Position numbers and translations under genes: made by a program. Shown in pieces: positions 1 through 7,478 of a stretch of DNA of 64,000 bases (positions are counted from its first letter, which is position 1; each line of letters begins with the position of its first letter). This DNA comes from Pseudomonas extremaustralis (GTDB lineage Bacteria; Pseudomonadota; Gammaproteobacteria; Pseudomonadales; Pseudomonadaceae): assembly GCF_900102035.1 (NCBI RefSeq), contig NZ_LT629689.1, positions 1,922,001-1,986,000 of the forward strand, given 5' to 3'. The notes below the pieces were generated by a model. It was not told the DNA's origin. It did no database searches and worked only from the letters and a program-made list of their open reading frames with translations.

Positions 1-620
1 CGCAGGTACTTGACGTAAGCCGCAATCCCGGCGATCAGGCCGCCACCGCCCACCGGTACGAAGATCGCGTCCAGCGGCCCCTGCTGCTGGCGCAGGATCT
101 CCATGGCCACGGTGCCTTGGCCGGCGATCACGTCGGGGTCATCGAAAGGCGGTACGAAGGTGCACCCGCTGGTCTCGACCAACTGCAGCGCGTGGGCCAA
201 GGCGGACGGAAAATTCTGCCCGTGCAGGACCGCTTCGGCCCCGCGGGAACACACGCCGTGCACCTTCAAGTCCGGCGTGGTGCTGGGCATGACGATCCGC
301 GCCTTGATCCCCAGCTCCCGCGCCGCCAGCGCCACGCCCTGGGCATGGTTACCCGCCGAGGCGGTGATCACCCCCCGGGCTTTCTGCTCGGGCGTCAGTT
401 GCACCAGCTTGTTGTAGGCGCCGCGAATCTTGAAGGAAAAGGTCGGTTGCAGGTCTTCACGCTTGAGCAACACCTGGTTGCCCAGCAACGCCGACAGCGC
501 CGGCGCGGCTTGCAACGGCGTACGCACCGCCAGGTCGTAGACCGGCGCGGCGAGAATCTTTTTCACGTAGTGCTCAAGCAGTCCCGTGTCGGCGGTGTGA
601 GGCGCGGTGCAGGTGCTCAT
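1..620 (-). CDS. ilvA: Threonine dehydratase (threonine ammonia-lyase), biosynthetic; 3' part outside window
   Basis: PLP-dependent enzyme deaminating threonine to 2-oxobutyrate, the first step of isoleucine synthesis. Only the N-terminal 206 codons are present; the gene runs off the left edge. The translation starts [20 protein letters not shown] and carries the PLP lysine motif [11 protein letters not shown] (K64), the substrate loop [14 protein letters not shown], and the phosphate-binding [12 protein letters not shown] near the edge. The start ATG (618-620) follows a good AGGAG ribosome site. The leader on the same strand (661-770) contains a short Thr/Ile-rich ORF and a rho-independent terminator, so expression is probably attenuated by charged tRNA-Ile/tRNA-Thr supply. 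Catabolic dehydratases are the alternative; the leader argues for the biosynthetic one. Confidence 0.93.
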   Translation of the reverse strand, partial: MSTCTAPHTADTGLLEHYVKKILAAPVYDLAVRTPLQAAPALSALLGNQVLLKREDLQPTFSFKIRGAYNKLVQLTPEQKARGVITASAGNHAQGVALAARELGIKARIVMPSTTPDLKVHGVCSRGAEAVLHGQNFPSALAHALQLVETSGCTFVPPFDDPDVIAGQGTVAMEILRQQQGPLDAIFVPVGGGGLIAGIAAYVKYL

Positions 621-660
621 GGGTGTCTCCTGGCTTCTTGTAAAGGGCCCTGGAGACGGA

Positions 661-689
661 AAAACAAAACCCGCCTCTAGGGCGGGTTT
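661..689 (-). terminator. ilvA attenuator terminator
   Basis: On the minus strand, AAACCCGCC - CTAGA - GGCGGGTTTT is followed by GTTTTT, a GC-rich stem with a U-tract placed 41 bases upstream of the ilvA start. An upstream TGGCGGG (709-715) can pair either with CCGCCA at 725-730 or with the CCCGCC arm of this terminator. This gives the three mutually exclusive stems of classical attenuation. Confidence 0.8.
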
Positions 690-704
690 GGGTACAGCCG
701 TGCG

Positions 705-770
705 CTATCCCGCCAAATGAGGAATGGCGGTAATAATGCTTGGCTGGGTCGGGAAGGTTTGAAATGTCAT
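705..770 (-). CDS. Putative ilvA leader peptide (21 aa, Thr/Ile rich)
   Basis: A short ORF reads MTFQTFPTQPSIITAIPHLA then Gly-stop. It has four Thr and three Ile codons in 21, ending just upstream of the ilvA attenuator terminator. Thr is the substrate and Ile the end product of the following enzyme, which is what attenuation control would use. The ATT ATT ACC GCC ATT stretch lies directly on the first arm of an alternative hairpin set. No Shine-Dalgarno is visible; a TTGACT hexamer at 801-806 (minus strand) would put transcription initiation very near the ATG, so the message may be leaderless. The coding role is inferred from composition and position only. Confidence 0.6.
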   Translation of the reverse strand: MTFQTFPTQPSIITAIPHLAG

Positions 771-813
771 GTCACAAAACTAACCGGCAGTTGCGCGGCA
801 AGTCAATGGCCAA

Positions 814-827
814 GCGCCATTTGGCGC
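814..827. promoter_or_regulatory. Perfect 14-bp palindrome between ilvA and the ParD-like gene
   Basis: GCGCCA-TT-TGGCGC is a perfect dyad just upstream of the TTGACT hexamer (801-806, minus strand) proposed for the ilvA leader promoter. It could be an operator for ilvA. No binding protein can be named from the sequence. Confidence 0.35.
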
Positions 828-844
828 CTGGGGGTTTACGACCT

Positions 845-872
845 ATATACGAAACATATACGCTTTGTATAT
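845..872. promoter_or_regulatory. Imperfect inverted repeat, candidate autoregulatory operator of the ParD-like/map pair
   Basis: ATATACGAAAC (845-855) and GCTTTGTATAT (862-872) form an imperfect dyad around a central ATATAC, ending 23 bases before the ATG of the ParD-like gene. ParD/RHH antitoxins typically bind such AT-rich dyads in their own promoter, so autoregulation is a reasonable inference. It is not demonstrated. Confidence 0.45.
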
Positions 873-894
873 CCAATCATCCACAGTGAACAAC

Positions 895-1095
895 ATGGGC
901 ATCGTCAAGATCACCGACCAATTACACGAACAACTGCGCCTGGCCAGCGCGGCCATGGACCGCTCCATCAACGCCCAGGCCGAGTTCTGGATCAAGATCG
1001 GCCTGCTCGCCGAGCTTAACCCCAGCCTGCCCTACAACGAACTGATCAACAAACTGTTGCTCGACAAACCCGACCTGATCCGGGGGCGCCATTGA
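895..1095 (+). CDS. ParD-like small protein (antitoxin-like, ribbon-helix-helix)
   Basis: 66 residues beginning MGIVKITDQLHEQLRLASAA, with the pattern of ParD-like family proteins: a short beta strand (GIVKI) followed by two helices, and a tail rich in Leu/Pro. The ORF is open upstream to 865, but ATG 895 gives the family-like N terminus. Its TGA overlaps the ATG of the following methionine aminopeptidase (TGATG), so the two are translationally coupled like an antitoxin-toxin operon. An AT-rich inverted repeat precedes it. Whether it antagonises the aminopeptidase is unknown; it may only be a DNA-binding regulator of the pair. Confidence 0.75.
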   Translation: MGIVKITDQLHEQLRLASAAMDRSINAQAEFWIKIGLLAELNPSLPYNELINKLLLDKPDLIRGRH

Positions 1096-1856
1096 TGATC
1101 AAGACCGCCGCTCAACTGGCTGTGATGCGTGAGTCCGGGCGTCTGCTGGCCCAGGTGTTCAGCATGCTCGACGGTTTTGTCGCCGCCGGCCGCTCCACCC
1201 TGGAGCTGGACAGTGCCGTCGAAGCGTTCATCCGCAACGACCTCAACGCCCGCCCGGCCAGTCTCGGACAATACGACTACCCCTTCTCCATCAATACCTC
1301 GATCAACGAGGTGGTGTGCCATGGCATGCCGAGTGCCAAGGATGTGCTCAAGGACGGCGACATCGTCAACATCGACATCACCCTGGAAAAAGGCGGCTTT
1401 ATCGCCGATTCCAGCAAGATGTACATGATCGGCACTGTTGCGCCCAAAGCCCGGCGCCTGGTGGAAATGACCTTCGAGGCGATGTGGGCCGGCATCCGCC
1501 AGGTCAAGCCCGGCGCGCGCCTGGGGGATATCGGCCATGCGATCCAGAGCCATGCGCAGGCCAACGGCTACAGCGTGGTGCGCGAATACTGCGGCCATGG
1601 CATCGGCCGGCAGATGCACGAGGAACCGCAGATCCTGCACTTCGGCCGCCCCGGCACCGGCATGGAATTGCGCGAAGGCATGGTCTTCACCATCGAACCG
1701 ATGCTCAACCAGGGCAGCGCCAAAGTGCGCAGCCTCAAGGACGGCTGGACGGTGGTGACCAAGGACAACAGCCTGTCGGCGCAGTGGGAACACACGGTCG
1801 CGGTAACGGCGGATGGATTTGAAGTACTGACCTTGCAACACCAGACCGGCGAATAA
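1095..1856 (+). CDS. map: Type I methionine aminopeptidase
   Basis: Removes initiator methionine from nascent cytosolic proteins. The 253-residue length is typical of type I MetAP, and all five metal ligands are visible: D94 (NIDIT), D105 (IADSSKM), H168 (GHGIGRQMHEEP), E201 (FTIEPML) and E232 (QWEHTVAV), with the conserved H76 in VCHGMP. ATG 1095 overlaps the stop of the ParD-like gene by two bases; a TTG codon at 1092 is an alternative start. The housekeeping map of pseudomonads normally sits near rpsB, so this is probably a second, specialised copy. Its pairing with a ParD-like protein suggests a conditionally controlled enzyme. Confidence 0.93.
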   Translation: MIKTAAQLAVMRESGRLLAQVFSMLDGFVAAGRSTLELDSAVEAFIRNDLNARPASLGQYDYPFSINTSINEVVCHGMPSAKDVLKDGDIVNIDITLEKGGFIADSSKMYMIGTVAPKARRLVEMTFEAMWAGIRQVKPGARLGDIGHAIQSHAQANGYSVVREYCGHGIGRQMHEEPQILHFGRPGTGMELREGMVFTIEPMLNQGSAKVRSLKDGWTVVTKDNSLSAQWEHTVAVTADGFEVLTLQHQTGE

Positions 1857-1920
1857 CCGGTGGCGAGCCAGCGGGTGTGGGGCGGCAGATCGGCCACTTC
1901 AACGCGCTGGATCTTCGCCC

Positions 1921-3507
1921 CTACCAGACCTGGCCCTGGCGCTTCAACTCCAGGCGGCGGACGAATTCCTCCAGCACCAGGGCGTACAGGTCGTCCTGCA
2001 AGTACGCATCTTCAATGCCCGCGTCCAGGTTGGGGTTGTCGTTGACTTCGATCACCACCACCTTGTCGCCGGATTGCTTGAGGTCGACCCCGTAGAGGCC
2101 GTCGCCGATCAGGTTGGCGGTCTTCACCGCCAGATCCACCACCGCCTTGGGCGCTTCATGGATCGCCAGGGTACGGCATTCGCCATTGATGTCCTGGCCG
2201 ATGGCCTTGTGGTTGTAGATCTGCCAATGGCCCTTGGACATGAAGTATTGGCAGGCAAAAATCGGTTTGCGGTTGAGCACGCCAATGCGCCAGTCGTACT
2301 CGGTATAGAAAAACTCCTGGGCCAGCAACAGCACCGAATGCTCGAACAACTGCGCAGTGGCCTTGAGCAAGGCGTCCTGGCTTTCGACCTTGATCACGCC
2401 GCGGGAAAAACAGCCGTCGGGGATTTTCAACACCAGGGGAAAGCCCAGGCGCTCGCCGACCCGTTCGAAATCTTCCGGTCGCTCCTTGTACAGAATCTCG
2501 GTGGCCGGCATGCCCAGTCGATGGCTGTTGAGCAGGTCGGTGAGGTAGACCTTATTGGTGCAGCGCAGGATCGACGCCGGGTCGTCCATCACCACCAGCC
2601 CTTCGCTTTCGGCTTTCTTGGCGAAACGGTAGGTATGGTTATCGACGCTGGTGGTCTCGCGGATCAGCAAAGCGTCGTATTCGGCCAGGCGTGCGTAGTC
2701 CTTGCGCTCGATCAACTCCACGTCGATGCCCAAGCCCTTGCCCACACGGATGAAATGCTCCAACGCCTTGGCGTTGGACGGCGGCAATTGCTCGTGGGGA
2801 TCGTGAAGGATGGCCAGGTCATAACGGGCCAGGCGACGTGAGCGTGGCTGGCGCCAGATCTTGCGGCTGAAGTTGTCCAGGGCGTGGGCGAATTGATCTT
2901 CCTGATCGTCGCGCAACTTGTGCAAGACGCCGGACTTGACCCCCTCGATGTGCCAGCCGTTATTCTTTCTGAATTCAACTAACAAGATCGGACATGGAAA
3001 AGCTTCAAATAATTGACGGGCCAATTCCTGCAACGGCTCTATATTGGTCCGACCAAAATAAAGTGTCAGGGTAAAGCCCTCGGTATTGCTGTAAAGATGG
3101 TGACTCAAGGCTTTATCGAGGACTTTATCCAGGTCATCCAGCGCCAGTCCATACAGTGACTTTTTAGTCAGTTCACTGATGGTGCGCACCGACGGAATCA
3201 CCTTGTGCCCGCGCGCTTCGGCCAGTAGCGAACAGTAGTAACCGTGGCCCAGGTACTTGTAGCTGCGGCACAGATTAATCACCTGTACACGTTTACCGGT
3301 CTCGTTTTCCCGCGTCTGCTCCAGGTACTCCTGGGCGGTGACGATGTCTTCGCTGGGGAAATAGGAAGCCCAGTCTTCCTTGCGCTCGACAATAATTACT
3401 ACTTGGCTGGCCCCTTTGGCTGGCGCTGCAAAATAGCCTTTGGAAGTTATTGTCGCCGCGACGCTTTGCTCGGATACTTCACGCCAATGACTTTGTACCG
3501 CCGACAT
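1921..3507 (-). CDS. RimK-family ATP-grasp ligase with RLAN N-terminal domain
   Basis: 528 residues. The N-terminal third (about 35-190) fits the RimK-like ATP-grasp N-terminal domain (VVIIVERKEDW, INLCRSYKYLGHGYYCSLLA). The C-terminal half (about 280-515) is an ATP-grasp fold with a lysine-bearing strand (FPLVLKIPDG) and the Mg-binding end (VVVIEVNDNPNLDAGIED). Such enzymes ligate amino acids or peptides through acyl-phosphates; the substrate here is unknown. It is not the ribosomal-protein-S6-modifying RimK, which is about 300 residues. The divergent neighbour is a GNAT acetyltransferase. This family often occurs with GNAT and papain/C39-like peptidase genes, pointing to synthesis or tagging of a small peptide. 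Codon use in the 5' third is somewhat AT-richer than its surroundings. Confidence 0.85.
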   Translation of the reverse strand: MSAVQSHWREVSEQSVAATITSKGYFAAPAKGASQVVIIVERKEDWASYFPSEDIVTAQEYLEQTRENETGKRVQVINLCRSYKYLGHGYYCSLLAEARGHKVIPSVRTISELTKKSLYGLALDDLDKVLDKALSHHLYSNTEGFTLTLYFGRTNIEPLQELARQLFEAFPCPILLVEFRKNNGWHIEGVKSGVLHKLRDDQEDQFAHALDNFSRKIWRQPRSRRLARYDLAILHDPHEQLPPSNAKALEHFIRVGKGLGIDVELIERKDYARLAEYDALLIRETTSVDNHTYRFAKKAESEGLVVMDDPASILRCTNKVYLTDLLNSHRLGMPATEILYKERPEDFERVGERLGFPLVLKIPDGCFSRGVIKVESQDALLKATAQLFEHSVLLLAQEFFYTEYDWRIGVLNRKPIFACQYFMSKGHWQIYNHKAIGQDINGECRTLAIHEAPKAVVDLAVKTANLIGDGLYGVDLKQSGDKVVVIEVNDNPNLDAGIEDAYLQDDLYALVLEEFVRRLELKRQGQVW

Positions 3508-3601
3508 AATATTTGATCCGCTTTAGAGAACTCGACCTTTTCTATTAAGCACGATCTTTTAGGGAAGTCCCGTTTCGTTACGCAACTTTTACGGCGGTCA
3601 T

Positions 3602-4120
3602 ATGGCTCTTTTCTTTCGTATTGCATTACCTACCGATGTGCCGGCGTTAGTAGCACTTGAACAGCGCTGCTTCAGCACCGACCGGCTCTCAGCGCGCAGT
3701 TTCCACTGGATGATCGGGCGCGCCCACGGCTACTTGCTGGTGGCGGAACAGAACGGGCAATTGCTCGGTTATGGGCTGGTGCTGTTCCGACGCGGCAGCT
3801 CGTTGGCGCGCCTGTATTCCATTGCCATCGACGAAAACGCCCGCGGCATGGGCCTGGGCAAACAACTGCTGAGCCGCATCGAAGCCTGTGCGGTGCAACA
3901 CGCCTGCACCTGCCTACGCCTGGAAGTGCGCACCGACAATCCCGGCGCCCTGGCCTTGTATGAACGCAACGGCTACCAGCGCTTTGCCGTGATCGACGAT
4001 TACTACGCAGACCACTGCCCTGCCCTGCGCCTGGAAAAAACCATCCCGCCCACATTCCGCTGCCCCGCCAACGCCGGCCCCGCGACACCCGTCGACGCAC
4101 GAGTGCGGAATACGCGCTAA
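3602..4120 (+). CDS. GNAT family N-acetyltransferase (RimI-like)
   Basis: 172 residues with a full GNAT core: acetyl-CoA loop ENARGMGLGKQLLSRIE (about residues 78-94) and the C-terminal NPGALALYERNGYQ motif (about 117-130). It starts at ATG 3602, 94 bases from the divergent start of the ATP-grasp gene. The shared promoter region suggests co-regulation and a joint pathway. The last 25 residues are Pro/Ala-rich and outside the fold. The acceptor is unknown; an amino group on the product of the divergent ligase is a plausible guess. Confidence 0.85.
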   Translation: MALFFRIALPTDVPALVALEQRCFSTDRLSARSFHWMIGRAHGYLLVAEQNGQLLGYGLVLFRRGSSLARLYSIAIDENARGMGLGKQLLSRIEACAVQHACTCLRLEVRTDNPGALALYERNGYQRFAVIDDYYADHCPALRLEKTIPPTFRCPANAGPATPVDARVRNTR

Positions 4121-4158
4121 AGCCAAGAAATATCCAGTCTCAGTTTTTTTATTCCCAT

Positions 4159-4187
4159 GCGCACCGGCCTTCTCCGGCCAGGTGCGC
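4159..4187. terminator. GC-rich hairpin after the GNAT gene
   Basis: GCGCACCGGCC - TTCTCC - GGCCAGGTGCGC forms a strong stem with one bulged A, 39 bases after the GNAT stop. There is no T-run directly after it, so its terminator role is uncertain. It lies before the effector promoter region. Confidence 0.45.
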
Positions 4188-4289
4188 AACTTCTTGCACA
4201 GTTCAGGCTGGTTATCATCGCGCTTCTCATAAAACTGCCGTTTGCGAAGAGCTGAAGCCAGACACAGCTTCAGCGTAGGGAGCAATCCA

Positions 4290-6479
4290 ATGAAGCCTGA
4301 TTACGCCAAGGAAGAGATCCTACTGGACCCCAAACGCCACACATCCATTTGCCTGACCATGGACTGGTTCGCCCAAAAAGCCTTCTACCCACCCCGATTC
4401 GGCGTGAAGGTCACCCCGTTGATCAACGGCGAGCAGGCCTTCGGTGCGGTCTACGATGCCATCGAGGCCGCGACCCGCAGCGTCGACATCATCAGCTGGG
4501 GCTTCGACCCGGCGATGCGCTTCAAACCCGGCAGTGACCGCATTGGCGAACTGCTGGATGTTCGCGGTCGCCACCGGGTCAATACCCGCGTGCTGATCTG
4601 GAAAAACCCCCTGGCCAACTTCGTGGAAAACACCCTCATCGGCGACGGCCTCGCGGGGTCTGGCGGCACGGCGCTGGGGTCTGGCATCGCCAGGGGCCGC
4701 GCGGCGTCCGACCGCGAGCGCCAGGCCCGACATGTCTTGGAATTCCGGCGCACCGTTCATCAGGAGGAATTGATCAAACTGCGCGCGGGCAAACTGCCTT
4801 ATTACGGCACCAGTGGTTACCGCTACCAGCAGCGCGAAAAGGAACTGCAGGCCATTCTGGTTGAGGTGGAAAACCAACTGAACGGGCGAGGTGGCTACAA
4901 CCTGCTCATAGGCTCGGGAGCACCCCAATATTCGCCCCAGGATGAGGAATACACCCGGGAGTGGTTCCGCCGTATCCACGATGGGCAGATGCGGAATGTG
5001 GAGTTTCGCACGCGGGATTTTTCCACTGAACTGCCCTTGAACGCGCTCCTGCGCGGGCCGCAGATGCTCACTGAAAAGGGCCGTCTGTCGACCCTGTATA
5101 GATTGATCAGAGGCGAAGCCCCCGATACGAACTTTGCGCATATGTTGCTGTTGACCCTGTTCGCCAGCCACCACCAGAAAATGGTGCTGGTGGACTACGA
5201 AGACACCGCGAACGCCGTAGGTTTCGTCATGGGCCACAACATGCACCGCAACTACTGGGACACCAGCGCGCACCTGTACCACGACAAAGCCGCCGGGCGC
5301 AGCCCAGGCTTCGGCCCCTGGCAGGACCTGTCGATGAAAGTGCAAGGCTCGGTCCTGCACGACCTGAACCACAACTTCAGCAGCGCCTGGGACCGGGAAA
5401 CCTTCTGGATCAAAAAATGGTTTACCGACGGCCTGAGCGAACAACGCGACGCCATCAACCCGGAGCACTTCAAAAGCGCCGGCCCGACCATGGCACAAAT
5501 CTGCCGCACCCAACCGCAGGAAGGCGCGGAAACGTCGATCCTGGAGCTGTACCACAAGGCGTTGGGCAACGTGCGTAACTACGCCTATTTTGAAAATCAG
5601 TATTTTCGCTATCCGGCGTTTGCCCGGCAGTTGCGCGAGTTGGCGGCGGCCTATATCGCAAAGGGCAGAGAACAAGACCTGTACTTGTTCGTGGTCACCA
5701 ACCACCCGAACGACAAGAGTTTTTCCAGTACCACCTATGCCATGTTGCAGGAACTGGGACAGGAACAACTGATGCCCCAGGCCCAACGCACCCTGGCCGA
5801 GGACATGCTGCGAAAGCGCAGCGAACTGGCGTACCTGGAGGCCAATCCCCACCGTGATCCCTACGTACAAAGGGCCCAACTCAACCGCGCCGACGTACTC
5901 AAACGCGAGATTGCAGAACTGGAAGCAAAGGGCATCACGCCCGAAGTCGAGGAACGCCTGGGCGGGCTCAAACCCGAAGACATCCCTGAACTCGGCAAGC
6001 CGAAAGACGGTGAAAACGACGATGAAAAACCCTACACCCTCAAGGACATACCGGGACTGAAAGTAGTGATCGGCACCCTGACGACCTGCACACCAGAACC
6101 CGGAAGTCCGTTGTTTGAAGGCGAAACAGCCCAGTTCCGCGATATCTATGTGCACTCCAAGTTATTGGTGGTGGACGATGTTTTCAGTTTGCTGAGTTCC
6201 GCCAATATCAATACCCGCAGTATGCATACGGACTCGGAGTTGGGACTGGCCGCACCGGATTATGAGTTGGCGAAGCGGTGGCGGGAGGAGTTGTGGGGGT
6301 TGCATGTGGGGAAGTCGTTTAATGATAGTGGTGGCATGTGCGAAGCAACTGAGAACTTTAAATTCTGGAATGAGGTTATGGACAAGAATTGGAAGAGGAT
6401 GGGGCAGAATAAACCATTAGAAGCTCATTTAACCCGATTTTGGGATGTGGAGACGCCTTATGCCAAAGCTGTTGATTAA
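4290..6479 (+). CDS. Phospholipase D-type T6SS effector (Tle5 class, PldB-like)
   Basis: 729 residues from ATG 4290, which follows an AGGGAG ribosome site; the frame is open to 4242 but without such a site. Two HKD (HxKx4D) catalytic motifs are present: H295-K297-D302 (HQKMVLVD) and H622-K624-D629 (HSKLLVVD), each followed by the usual Asn-rich segment (GHNMHRNYWD; SSANINTRS). Layout and size match the shorter Tle5 phospholipases of Pseudomonas type VI secretion, which attack membrane phospholipids of rival cells. The adjacent overlapping gene encodes a Sel1-repeat protein with signal peptide, the usual immunity type for this class. No vgrG, hcp or PAAR gene is nearby, so delivery would depend on machinery encoded elsewhere. 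The last 150 bases are clearly AT-richer than the rest. Confidence 0.87.
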   Translation: MKPDYAKEEILLDPKRHTSICLTMDWFAQKAFYPPRFGVKVTPLINGEQAFGAVYDAIEAATRSVDIISWGFDPAMRFKPGSDRIGELLDVRGRHRVNTRVLIWKNPLANFVENTLIGDGLAGSGGTALGSGIARGRAASDRERQARHVLEFRRTVHQEELIKLRAGKLPYYGTSGYRYQQREKELQAILVEVENQLNGRGGYNLLIGSGAPQYSPQDEEYTREWFRRIHDGQMRNVEFRTRDFSTELPLNALLRGPQMLTEKGRLSTLYRLIRGEAPDTNFAHMLLLTLFASHHQKMVLVDYEDTANAVGFVMGHNMHRNYWDTSAHLYHDKAAGRSPGFGPWQDLSMKVQGSVLHDLNHNFSSAWDRETFWIKKWFTDGLSEQRDAINPEHFKSAGPTMAQICRTQPQEGAETSILELYHKALGNVRNYAYFENQYFRYPAFARQLRELAAAYIAKGREQDLYLFVVTNHPNDKSFSSTTYAMLQELGQEQLMPQAQRTLAEDMLRKRSELAYLEANPHRDPYVQRAQLNRADVLKREIAELEAKGITPEVEERLGGLKPEDIPELGKPKDGENDDEKPYTLKDIPGLKVVIGTLTTCTPEPGSPLFEGETAQFRDIYVHSKLLVVDDVFSLLSSANINTRSMHTDSELGLAAPDYELAKRWREELWGLHVGKSFNDSGGMCEATENFKFWNEVMDKNWKRMGQNKPLEAHLTRFWDVETPYAKAVD

Positions 6480-7371
6480 CGGTGTCTCCATTGGTGTCCT
6501 TGTTCTTTCATTTTTTCTGAGTGGAGCCCCTGTCATGGCATATCCAATCTTTACTTGTGCTTATGAAAAAGATCACAACCCACCACTGGATGCCGAGGCC
6601 GAACTCTGGTTTCAAGAGGCTCGCGCTTTGGAGAAAGTACGTGGGGTTAAAAATTGGCGGAAAATTGTTTGGCTCTACGAAAAGGCTATCGCCAAAGATC
6701 ACTGGAAAGCGATGCACAATCTAGCGGGGCTCTATCGCACGGGCTGGCCTGGGCAGCCAGGTGTTGAACAAGACACCAGCAAAATGCTCGACCTCTATGA
6801 ACGCATGGTGAAACTCAAAGTCCCGTTGGGTTATTACAACTGGGCTGTCATTGCTGAAAATGGGGTAGGTGTACTGAGGTCAGATCGAATGGCCAGTTCT
6901 TATATGTTTCAGGCTGCGCAGTTAGGAAGTCCGCTGGCTCAGGTACGTATTGGGAATTATTTTGCATTCCAACTGCCTCGAGACAAACAGGACGAACGAA
7001 TGGCGGAGCCTTATTTTCAATGTGCTGGTGCTCAAGAATCACAAGAGGCAATTATAGAAACAGCCGCATTTTATGAGATATCTAAAGAGAATAAACCTAA
7101 AGCACTATTTTACTATCAGCGTGCCGCGTCACTAGGTAGTACTACGGGTTTCCGAAATCTAATAGGTGCTTTCGATTCTAAATCTCGAACAGTATATGAT
7201 TTCGGATATAAGCCAGACGAAGAGCTTCACGTGTTTTATTCCGACTTATGGGAACGACTCAGAACCGATCCTAATCTACGCTTCCCCAATTTAATGAACG
7301 ACCACCCCCTTCCCGCCCACCCTACACAAGGCTTCGACGCCGAACATCCAGACCGTAGACCAGAGATATAA
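6460..7371 (+). CDS. Sel1-repeat immunity protein for the Tle5-type effector
   Basis: 303 residues from ATG 6460, overlapping the effector's 3' end by 20 bases. The N terminus (MPKLLINGVSIGVLVLSFFL then SGAPVMA) is a signal peptide, placing the protein in the periplasm where Tle5 enzymes act. The body holds Sel1/TPR-like helical repeats (AMHNLAGLYRTGW; YYNWAVIAENGVGV; AQLGSPLAQVRIGNYFA; FYYQRAASLGSTTGF). Immunity proteins of the P. aeruginosa PldB cluster are likewise Sel1-repeat proteins, which supports the role. The sequence is markedly AT-rich compared with flanking genes, consistent with horizontal acquisition. The start is chosen because upstream codons in frame would break the signal peptide. 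Confidence 0.82.
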   Translation: MPKLLINGVSIGVLVLSFFLSGAPVMAYPIFTCAYEKDHNPPLDAEAELWFQEARALEKVRGVKNWRKIVWLYEKAIAKDHWKAMHNLAGLYRTGWPGQPGVEQDTSKMLDLYERMVKLKVPLGYYNWAVIAENGVGVLRSDRMASSYMFQAAQLGSPLAQVRIGNYFAFQLPRDKQDERMAEPYFQCAGAQESQEAIIETAAFYEISKENKPKALFYYQRAASLGSTTGFRNLIGAFDSKSRTVYDFGYKPDEELHVFYSDLWERLRTDPNLRFPNLMNDHPLPAHPTQGFDAEHPDRRPEI

Positions 7372-7385
7372 GTAACCCAACGAAC

Positions 7386-7413
7386 AAAAACAGCCTTGGC
7401 GCATGCCAAGGCT
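7386..7413 (-). terminator. Rho-independent terminator of the TSUP gene
   Basis: On the minus strand, AGCCTTGGC - ATGC - GCCAAGGCT is followed by GTTTTTG, 66 bases past the stop of the TSUP transporter gene. It lies between convergent genes and may also act on the plus strand. Confidence 0.75.
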
Positions 7414-7478
7414 ATTGATGAACATCATGTGTAGGCCCCGTAATCAACACGCCGCATCCCTGAGCAGCAACCCACACA

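Noticed and set aside
4320..6155. 611-codon minus-strand frame inside the Tle5-type gene
   Set aside because: Antisense shadow. The plus strand has both catalytic HKD motifs in one frame.
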